Source of the DNA: Gracilibacillus salitolerans | GTDB lineage: Bacteria; Bacillota; Bacilli; Bacillales; Amphibacillaceae | NCBI RefSeq assembly: GCF_009650095.1 | Contig: NZ_CP045915.1 | Span: 5,022,001-5,086,000, forward strand | Direction: 5' to 3' | DNA length: 64,000 nucleotides | Position numbers and translations under genes: made by a program | Shown: one piece after another, positions 57,603-64,000 of the stretch | How the letters are laid out: every line of letters begins with the position of its first letter | Numbering within the stretch: position 1 is the first letter of the stretch | The notes under the pieces: generated by a model | Told to the model about the DNA's origin: nothing | The model's database searches: none | The model's input: only the letters and a program-made list of their open reading frames with translations

Positions 57603-58466
57603 TCATTTTTTCTTAGGTATTTTGATTGTAATCTGATAATAGTCATCATGATCCTGTTCATCTGTCTCTAAATTAATCCCGGTGTCAGATACCATGTCTA
57701 AAGATTGCCTGATCGTGTTCATAGCAATTCTCATATCTTTATTGACACCTTTTAAACGAGGCTTTTTGGCAGGTTTTTTCTTATCAGATAACATTCTCTC
57801 TATTTGTGCCTCTGTTTGTTTTACATTTAACTCTCGCTCAATAATCTGTTGTAAAATTTTTAATTGAAGTTCTTCACTCTTTAAAACGATCAATGCACGA
57901 GCATGTCTTTCTGTAATCGTCTTCTGCAAGATAGCTTGTTGCACTTGTTCTGGTAATTTCAATAAGCGCATTTTATTTGCTATAGTCGATTGACTTTTAC
58001 CTAAGCGTTGGGCTAAAGCTTCTTGTGTTAATTCGTGCATTTCTATCAATTTCTCATATGCGACCGCTTCTTCGATTACTGTAAGTTCCTCACGTTGCAA
58101 GTTTTCTATTAATGCTACCGATGCAGTCTCTTTATCTGTCATCTCACGAATAATTGCCGGTATCTTTTCCCAATTTAAACTTTTAGCTGCTCGCCAACGT
58201 CTTTCACCTGCAATTATTTCATATTTTTCCTCTTCCTCATCAATAGATCGGACTACAATCGGCTGAATCATCCCATGTGTATGTAGAGTTTGTGCTAATT
58301 CTTTAATTTTTTCTTCATTAAATATGGATCTAGGCTGATACCGATTTGCTTCTATAGCATCAATATTGATGAAAACTACTTCATCTTGATAGTTTTCTTG
58401 GTCCTCTACTAATTCCTCATCCACCTTATCACCTAATCCAAAAATACGACCAAATGGGTGTAACAT
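57603..58466 (-). CDS. noc: Nucleoid occlusion protein Noc
   Basis: A 287-residue ParB paralogue that blocks division over the nucleoid. [19 protein letters not shown] includes the short amphipathic N-terminal helix that tethers Noc to the membrane. The CTP-binding region reads [37 protein letters not shown]; the helix-turn-helix is [20 protein letters not shown]. The start is ATG 58466 with AAGGTGG upstream. I did not see Noc-binding sites in the window. Confidence 0.94.
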   Translation of the reverse strand: MLHPFGRIFGLGDKVDEELVEDQENYQDEVVFINIDAIEANRYQPRSIFNEEKIKELAQTLHTHGMIQPIVVRSIDEEEEKYEIIAGERRWRAAKSLNWEKIPAIIREMTDKETASVALIENLQREELTVIEEAVAYEKLIEMHELTQEALAQRLGKSQSTIANKMRLLKLPEQVQQAILQKTITERHARALIVLKSEELQLKILQQIIERELNVKQTEAQIERMLSDKKKPAKKPRLKGVNKDMRIAMNTIRQSLDMVSDTGINLETDEQDHDDYYQITIKIPKKK

Positions 58467-58556
58467 AATAAACACCACCTTTTTCTGCTTAAACAAATTC
58501 AAAAAATGTTGTATGAGAGCGAATACTTTTTCCTATTTATCGATTTAATAAAAGGG

Positions 58557-58588
58557 AAAACTTGCTTAAAACTAGAATTTAAGCAAGT
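58557..58588 (-). terminator. Rho-independent terminator of mnmE-mnmG-rsmG
   Basis: ACTTGCTTAAA (58560-58570) pairs perfectly with TTTAAGCAAGT (58578-58588), followed on the minus strand by TTTCCCTTTT. Confidence 0.85.
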
Positions 58589-58613
58589 CATAGAAGCCGT
58601 TTTATATCCCAAA

Positions 58614-58629
58614 TGTTTCACGTGGAACA
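58614..58629. promoter_or_regulatory. parS site between rsmG and noc
   Basis: TGTTTCACGTGGAACA is the reverse complement of TGTTCCACGTGAAACA, the classical B. subtilis parS form. Second of two parS sites in the window. Confidence 0.92.
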
Positions 58630-58713
58630 TAACTAGTAATCTGTTACTCTTATTTTATCATAAAAATTCGAAAAGCGATAAAAAATATGACTTATTTTTG
58701 CTAAAAATATCTT

Positions 58714-59427
58714 TTATAACGGATTTTTATTTGGAACACCTGGTTTTCTGGGGAATTTCTTTGGTGTTTTACGTTTTTTATCAATAATCACCATATTTCT
58801 TTCGCCATTATTTTCTGGGAGTGAGAAATGTTCTACGCGCTGTAACTTTCCACCAAGTAATTCAATGGCATCCTCAGCATCTTCCAGTTCCTCTTCCACA
58901 TTAGATCCTTTCATGGCAATAAATGTACCGTTTGTTCGTAAAAGTGGCAGGCAAAGTTCAGACAAAACGGATGTTCTGGCAACAGCGCGAGCCATCACCA
59001 TATCAAATTTATGTCTGAATTTCTCGTTTTTTCCAAACAATTCTGCTCGATCATGATAAAAACTTACACCTTCAAGTCCTAACTCTGTAGCTAAATGATT
59101 TAAAAATGTTATCCGCTTCTTTAATGAATCTACAATTGTTACCTGTATTTGTGGAAAAAGTATCTTGAGTGGAATACTAGGGAATCCAGCACCAGCACCC
59201 ACATCGCATAAATGAAATTCATTAGTAAAATCAAAATAGAATGCAGCAGTAAGCGAATCGTAAAAATGTTTTGCATAGACTTCTTCTTTGTCTGTGATTG
59301 CTGTTAAATTCATTTTTTCATTCCACTCCACTAGTATGTGGAAGTATGTCTCAAATTGTTGTAATTGCTTTTCGGTGATCTCAATGCCTTCTTTTTTTAG
59401 ATGTTCTTGAAAGGACTGAAGATTCAT
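58714..59427 (-). CDS. rsmG: 16S rRNA (guanine527-N7)-methyltransferase
   Basis: A 237-residue SAM-dependent enzyme that methylates the 530 loop of 16S rRNA. The SAM pocket is [19 protein letters not shown], followed by [20 protein letters not shown] and DMVMARAVA. Two ATGs are adjacent (59430 and 59427); the second gives [10 protein letters not shown], which matches relatives. Last gene of the mnmE-mnmG-rsmG operon. Confidence 0.95.
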   Translation of the reverse strand: MNLQSFQEHLKKEGIEITEKQLQQFETYFHILVEWNEKMNLTAITDKEEVYAKHFYDSLTAAFYFDFTNEFHLCDVGAGAGFPSIPLKILFPQIQVTIVDSLKKRITFLNHLATELGLEGVSFYHDRAELFGKNEKFRHKFDMVMARAVARTSVLSELCLPLLRTNGTFIAMKGSNVEEELEDAEDAIELLGGKLQRVEHFSLPENNGERNMVIIDKKRKTPKKFPRKPGVPNKNPL

Positions 59428-59439
59428 CATGCCACTCCT

Positions 59440-61332
59440 CTATTCGTTCGATACTTTCGCTACATTCCCTTGTTCAATATACACTAATAAAATGGAAATA
59501 TCAGCTGGATTAACACCTGATATTCTTGATGCTTGAGCTACTGACAATGGACGTACTTGTTTCAATTTTTCTCTAGCTTCTGTTGCAATACCACTGATCG
59601 CGTCATAATCAATGTTGTCTGGAATTAATTTGTTTTCCATTTTTTTCATGCGTTCTACTTGTTGATTTGATTTCGCGATATAACCTTGATATTTGATTTG
59701 AATTTCAATTTGCTCTTTTACATCAGCTGCTAATTCTTTTTCAGCTGGTGCTATTTGTTCAATCACATCATAGGTCACTTCTGGTCGCTTCATTAAATCA
59801 TACGCAAGAATTCCATCTTTTAACCTAGTACCACCGACAGATTCCATTAGCTGTTGTAATTCTTCTGTTGGTTTCAAACGAATATTGCCTAATCTTTCTT
59901 TTTCTTCCTCAATTAAACGTTTCTTTTCTTCAAAATTTGCAAATCGCTCATCTGAAATCAACCCAATATTGTGCCCAATCTCCGTTAAACGTAAGTCAGC
60001 ATTATCGTGACGTAATAATAAGCGATATTCTGCGCGTGAAGTTAACAAACGATATGGTTCATTGGTACCTTTTGTTACAAGGTCATCAATTAAAACACCG
60101 ATATACGCTTGAGATCGATCTAAAATCAATGGGTCTTTGTCCAATGCTTTAGCAGCTGCATTAATACCAGCCATTAACCCTTGACCTGCTGCTTCTTCAT
60201 AACCGGATGTTCCATTAATTTGACCTGCAGTGAATAAACCTTCTACATTTTTCACTTCAAGTGTTGGCCATAGTTGTGTTGGTACAACTGAATCATATTC
60301 AATTGCGTAACCAGCACGCATAATATCCGCTTCTTCCAATCCTGGAATACTCCGTAAAATTTCATGTTGTACATATTCAGGTAATGAAGTAGATAAACCT
60401 TGTACATATACCTCATCAGTATTACGGCCTTCCGGCTCTAAGAAAATTTGATGACGCGGTTTATCATGGAATCGGACAATTTTATCCTCGATGGAAGGAC
60501 AATATCGAGGTCCTGTTCCTTTAATCATGCCTGAATACATCGCTGATAACCCTAGATTTTCATTAATAATCTCATGCGTTTTTTCATTCGTATACGTTAA
60601 CCAGCACGGAATTTGATCAAGAATTTCCTCTGTTGTTTCATAGGAGAAATGTTGTGGATTTTCATCCCCTGGCTGAATTTCCGTTTTATCATAATCAATC
60701 GAATGATTATTAACTCTTGGAGGTGTACCTGTTTTAAAACGAACAAGATCAAAACCAAGCTCTTCCAGGTTTTCCGCTAATTTAACACTTGCTCGTTGGT
60801 TATTTGGCCCACTTTCATAAGAGATATCACCAGTGATAACACGACCACGCATAAATGTACCAGTTGTAATAATAACAGATTCAGCACGGTATTTCGCTTT
60901 AGTCTCTGTTATAACTCCCTTTACTTTACCATCCTCAACAAGTAGTTCCTCTACCATTCCTTGTCGGAGTGTTAAATTCGGTTCTTGTTCTAAAGTTTTC
61001 TTCATTTCTTGAATATATAATGGTTTATCTGCTTGTGCCCGTAATGCCCGAACAGCAGGTCCTTTCCCTGTATTGAGCATTCTCATTTGAATGTACGTTT
61101 TATCAATCACTTTACCCATTAATCCGCCTAATGCATCAATTTCACGAACGACGATACCTTTTGCAGGTCCACCAATGGATGGATTACAAGGCATAAACGC
61201 GATCATATCTAAATTCAATGTTAACATTAATGTTTTCGCTCCACGTTTAGCAGCAGCGTAAGCGGACTCTACCCCTGCATGCCCTGCTCCGATGACGATC
61301 ACATCATACCCGCCAGCTTCATAAGTTGACAT
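59440..61332 (-). CDS. mnmG: tRNA uridine 5-carboxymethylaminomethyl modification enzyme, FAD subunit
   Basis: A 630-residue flavoprotein that, with MnmE, modifies U34 of several tRNAs. FAD loop [20 protein letters not shown] at residues ~12-31; family blocks [30 protein letters not shown] and [21 protein letters not shown]; the C-terminal helical part ends [17 protein letters not shown]. It lies 27 bp after mnmE and 9 bp before the rsmG reading frame. Confidence 0.97.
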   Translation of the reverse strand: MSTYEAGGYDVIVIGAGHAGVESAYAAAKRGAKTLMLTLNLDMIAFMPCNPSIGGPAKGIVVREIDALGGLMGKVIDKTYIQMRMLNTGKGPAVRALRAQADKPLYIQEMKKTLEQEPNLTLRQGMVEELLVEDGKVKGVITETKAKYRAESVIITTGTFMRGRVITGDISYESGPNNQRASVKLAENLEELGFDLVRFKTGTPPRVNNHSIDYDKTEIQPGDENPQHFSYETTEEILDQIPCWLTYTNEKTHEIINENLGLSAMYSGMIKGTGPRYCPSIEDKIVRFHDKPRHQIFLEPEGRNTDEVYVQGLSTSLPEYVQHEILRSIPGLEEADIMRAGYAIEYDSVVPTQLWPTLEVKNVEGLFTAGQINGTSGYEEAAGQGLMAGINAAAKALDKDPLILDRSQAYIGVLIDDLVTKGTNEPYRLLTSRAEYRLLLRHDNADLRLTEIGHNIGLISDERFANFEEKKRLIEEEKERLGNIRLKPTEELQQLMESVGGTRLKDGILAYDLMKRPEVTYDVIEQIAPAEKELAADVKEQIEIQIKYQGYIAKSNQQVERMKKMENKLIPDNIDYDAISGIATEAREKLKQVRPLSVAQASRISGVNPADISILLVYIEQGNVAKVSNE

Positions 61333-61359
61333 CGCTGATCCTCCTTCTTTTGTTCCTAT

Positions 61360-62736
61360 TTATTTTCCTAAGCAGAATTGTGAAAACAGTTGATCAATCA
61401 AACTGTCTTGCATCGTATCTCCTACTATCTCACCTAATAACTCCCAAGCTCTTGTAACATCAATTTGTACCAAGTCAATAGGCATATCCGCATCCATCGC
61501 GTCTATTGCTTCTTCCAATGCCTTTAAGGTTTGTTGTAATAATTGAATATGACGTACATTCGAAACATACGTTAAGTCACCGCTGTCTAAATCTCCAGCG
61601 AAAAAGGTATTTGCAATAGCATCTTCTAAAGCATCCATACCTTTATCTTCAATTAATGTAGTCGTTATTACTTTTTGATCACCAGCTAAATGCTTCACTT
61701 CTTCTAATTGTAATTTTTGATCCAAGTCTGTCTTATTGACGATCACTATATATTCTAAGCCTTCAACTGCTTTAAAAAGATTACGGTCTTCCTCTGTTAA
61801 TTCCTCACCATAATTCAGCACTAGTAATATTAAGTCAGACTCTTTTAACGCTTGACGAGAACGTTCTACACCGATTCGTTCGACAATATCCTCTGTTTCT
61901 CGAATACCTGCTGTATCAACTAATCGTAACGGAATACCTCGGACATTTACATATTCCTCTATCACATCTCTCGTTGTACCTGGAATATCCGTTACAATCG
62001 CCTTTGTTTCCTGTACAAATGCGTTAAGCAACGAAGACTTTCCTACATTTGGACGCCCAATAATGGCTGTTGCAATACCTTCACGTAAGATCTTACCCTG
62101 TTTCGCCATGCTTAATAACCGTTCTACTTCTCGGTACACTTCTTCTGTTTGTTCTTTTAACATTTGATGCGACATTTCTTCTACATCATCATACTCTGGA
62201 TAGTCAATGTTCACTTCCACATGTGCTACCGTTTCAATTAATTTTTGCCTTAATTGATGAACGAGTTTCGATAGTTTCCCATCTAATTGCTTTAACGCTA
62301 TATTCATGGCTTTATCTGTTTTGGCACGAATTAAATCCATAACAGCTTCTGCTTGTGATAAATCAATGCGTCCATTAAGGAATGCGCGTTTAGTAAACTC
62401 TCCAGGCTCTGCCAAACGTGCACCGTGGAATAAGACATGTTCTAATAATCGATTCACAGATGCCAGCCCACCATGACAGTTTATTTCAACTACATCTTCT
62501 TTCGTAAACGTTTTTGGCGCACGCATGACGGTAACCATTACTTCTTCCATCATTTCATTAGTTGCCGTATCGATCATTTTTCCATAATGTATCGTATGGG
62601 ATTCGACTTTTTCGAGATCTTTCCCTTCAAAAATTTTATTACTTATAGCAATTGCATCCTCTCCACTCAATCGTACAATCGCAATTGCTCCTTCTCCTAT
62701 CGGTGTCGATATTGCTGCTATTGTATCTTTTTCCAC
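61360..62736 (-). CDS. mnmE: tRNA modification GTPase MnmE
   Basis: A 458-residue GTPase partner of MnmG. N-terminal tetrahydrofolate-binding domain ([20 protein letters not shown]), G domain with [37 protein letters not shown] and NKTD, and the C-terminal CLGK motif whose Cys is conserved. First gene of the operon. Confidence 0.97.
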   Translation of the reverse strand: MEKDTIAAISTPIGEGAIAIVRLSGEDAIAISNKIFEGKDLEKVESHTIHYGKMIDTATNEMMEEVMVTVMRAPKTFTKEDVVEINCHGGLASVNRLLEHVLFHGARLAEPGEFTKRAFLNGRIDLSQAEAVMDLIRAKTDKAMNIALKQLDGKLSKLVHQLRQKLIETVAHVEVNIDYPEYDDVEEMSHQMLKEQTEEVYREVERLLSMAKQGKILREGIATAIIGRPNVGKSSLLNAFVQETKAIVTDIPGTTRDVIEEYVNVRGIPLRLVDTAGIRETEDIVERIGVERSRQALKESDLILLVLNYGEELTEEDRNLFKAVEGLEYIVIVNKTDLDQKLQLEEVKHLAGDQKVITTTLIEDKGMDALEDAIANTFFAGDLDSGDLTYVSNVRHIQLLQQTLKALEEAIDAMDADMPIDLVQIDVTRAWELLGEIVGDTMQDSLIDQLFSQFCLGK

Positions 62737-62840
62737 TTCTTCACCCCCATTATTCCGATTTTCTATATATCAATTGGCTATACATTCGATTTAGTGTCAC
62801 TAACTTATTAGAATAGCACAAAACTATACCACTTGAAAAG

Positions 62841-62922
62841 ATATCCACACTCAGTTTTTGATTTTGACATTATTATATATTATCCACATGTGAATAACTT
62901 TTTATGAAACCAATTATTCACA
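62841..62922. promoter_or_regulatory. Small DnaA-box cluster upstream of mnmE
   Basis: Exact TTATNCACA boxes at 62880-62888 (+), 62889-62897 (-, abutting, forming a palindrome TTATCCACATGTGAATAA) and 62914-62922 (+), plus ATATCCACA at 62841-62849. It is close to where oriC should be, beyond the right edge. Confidence 0.75.
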
Positions 62923-63140
62923 AGCTCCAAAAAAAATAAATAGAATAGCAAAATATAAACCTTTAACCCACGCACCCACTCAACTAATTCGAAGTAACTA
63001 AAAACTGCGAACTAATAAATTTTTTGGAATGAAGCTTCCTTCCATTCTTCTGAAGTTAAGTGCTAACTCGTCGCTGCGGAAAAATCGACAGAAAAGCCAA
63101 TGAATATAGTTCCATAAGTCTGCTCTATCAATAAGCAGAA

Positions 63141-63276
63141 CACTAAAAATAGCGTAGGCAGAATGCGGAGACTCCTGTGGGACAGTGAGAGCTGAAGATC
63201 CACTTTGCAAAATTAGCTGAAGCCAGCCCACGGAAAGCGCAGTATTCTGCAGAAGCGTATCACAGCACTCAACATA
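63141..63276. repeat. Dispersed Bacillaceae repeat, copy 3 (best preserved)
   Basis: The sequence contains GCGTAGGCAGAATGCGGAGA, CTCCTGTGGGACAGTGAGAG, GAAAGCGCAGTATTCTGCAG and AGCGTATCACAGCACTCAAC. This type of GC-richer, hairpin-forming repeat is familiar to me from intergenic regions of many Bacillaceae; its role is unknown. Confidence 0.7.
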
Positions 63277-63361
63277 AATCAAAATGGAAGAAAGCAAACC
63301 TAAAAAGGATAACTTCGCAGTTTATGTTTTTTTTGCTTTATTTTATTTTTTTTGTTCATAA

Positions 63362-63394
63362 AAAAACGAGTAATCGTGTTGATTACTCGTTTTT
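63362..63394. terminator. Rho-independent terminator of jag
   Basis: AAAAACGAGTAATC (63362-63375) pairs perfectly with GATTACTCGTTTTT (63381-63394). It is symmetrical and could work both ways. Confidence 0.92.
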
Positions 63395-63401
63395 AAATTA
63401 T

Positions 63402-64000
63402 TCATTTTGGTTTAATTACGACGTAACGTTTTGGTTCTGTTCCTTGTGAATCTGTTTCGACGTCTGCTCTTTTTTGCAATGCTGTATGAATTAGTTTTCG
63501 TTCAAAAGACGGCATTGGCTCGATTCTTACGTCTTTCTTCGTCTTACTAGCACGATCGGCTAATCTTTCTGCCAATGAAATAAGTGTTTCTTTTCTTCTT
63601 TCACGATAACCTTCTGCATCAACAATAACCGTATAATACTTATCAGCATATTGGTGCATCGCTAATTGCACTAAATATTGAATCGCATTTAAAGTTTGAC
63701 CACGTTTTCCTATTAATAACGCAATCTTTTCTCCAGTCAATTGCAATGTAACAACATTTTGTTCTACTTCCGCACTAACTTTTACATCTACCTGAAACTC
63801 AGCTACAATCTTTTCTGTATATTTCTTGATTTTTTCCACAGGATCATCTTCTGATTGATCTTCCTTTACTGGAGCCTCTTCTACTGGTTCTTCATGTTGC
63901 GCGACTTTCACAATTGCAGGCTTTGATCCAAATAAACCTAATATCCCTTTTTTACCCTCATCAATTACCTCAATTTTTGCTTGGTCCTCTGTGATGTTTA
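63402..64000 (-). CDS. jag: Jag (KhpB) RNA-binding protein, 5' end beyond window
   Basis: The frame stays open to the right edge, giving ~199 residues. Within it are the Jag_N domain (KIEVIDEGKKGILGLFGSKP), an acidic linker, a KH domain with VVTLQLTGEKIALLIGKRG and an R3H domain (YRERRKETLISLAERLADRA, EPMPSFERKLIH). The internal GTG at 63911 is not the start. Jag lies between the insertase gene spoIIIJ/yidC1 and mnmE in Bacilli, so rnpA, rpmH and dnaA should follow to the right. It is linked to RNA binding and cell-wall control. Confidence 0.96.
   Translation of the reverse strand, partial: NITEDQAKIEVIDEGKKGILGLFGSKPAIVKVAQHEEPVEEAPVKEDQSEDDPVEKIKKYTEKIVAEFQVDVKVSAEVEQNVVTLQLTGEKIALLIGKRGQTLNAIQYLVQLAMHQYADKYYTVIVDAEGYRERRKETLISLAERLADRASKTKKDVRIEPMPSFERKLIHTALQKRADVETDSQGTEPKRYVVIKPK

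Larger units (their letters stand above)
62737..63361. other. Gap between mnmE and jag
   Basis: No gene. It holds a small DnaA-box cluster (62841-62922) and a dispersed repeat (63141-63276). The 99-codon minus-strand frame at 62998-63297 lies over the repeat and is not convincing. Confidence 0.6.

Noticed and set aside
62998..63297. 99-codon minus-strand frame between mnmE and jag
   Set aside because: It lies mostly inside a dispersed noncoding repeat and has no supporting start signals.

Overview
The window is low-GC Firmicutes DNA from the Bacillaceae, most like the Oceanobacillus/Virgibacillus/Gracilibacillus group. I infer this from gene order, AGGAGG-type ribosome binding sites and family resemblance; species cannot be fixed by reading alone. 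The right half is the conserved block on one side of the chromosome origin. Reading leftwards on the minus strand: jag, mnmE, mnmG, rsmG, noc, soj(parA), spo0J(parB), a DUF554 gene, yyzM, ychF, rpsF, ssb, rpsR, yybS, gdpP, rplI, dnaC, purA, an M23 peptidase, walRKHIJ, an HtrA protease and rlmH. oriC should lie just beyond the right edge, so most minus-strand genes run with replication.

Layout. 1-8 kb: accessory and decayed DNA, with an intact McrBC-type restriction pair, fragments of AbiH and of an unidentified gene, a HIT-family pseudogene, and a truncated nuclease that has lost its catalytic arginines. 8-15 kb: a fructoside/sucrose operon (binding lipoprotein, two permeases, GH32 hydrolase, fructokinase) under a LacI-type regulator, with no ATPase gene. 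15-18.6 kb: a small membrane protein, a ClC channel, a DUF421 protein and a DUF4386 remnant. 18.8-26.6 kb: pckA, a remnant of a gapB-like gene, a tripartite tricarboxylate transporter (tctC-tctB-tctA) and its probable two-component system. 26.8-30.2 kb: rlmH, a Lin0512 protein, an aldo/keto reductase and manA. 30.2-46.2 kb: DnaA-box cluster, htrA, wal operon, M23 peptidase, purA, dnaC, rplI, gdpP, yybS. 46.3-50.2 kb: HAD phosphatase, an IS3-family element and serA, breaking the usual rpsR-yybS adjacency. 50.7-64 kb: ribosomal/ssb operon, ychF, parS sites, partition genes, tRNA-modification genes and jag.

Much of the regulation can be read directly. Visible sites are two parS sites, two DnaA-box clusters (in one, a terminator stem is built from DnaA boxes), an S6:S18-type leader that can sequester the rpsF ribosome binding site, a PurR-type operator before purA, a WalR box before the M23 peptidase, a cre site on the tctC promoter, and a consensus promoter covered by a 17-bp perfect palindrome before the fructoside operon.

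The most unusual structure is a pair of ~177-bp intergenic elements (28935-29111 and 42429-42604). Each holds four boxes related to GGACATTTAnnCCGnTATT with the same spacing (50-51, 75, 51 bp) and a nested inverted arrangement. A second, different dispersed repeat occurs in degenerate form at about 40.85, 54.75-54.98 and 63.15-63.28 kb. I saw no tRNA, rRNA or CRISPR array.
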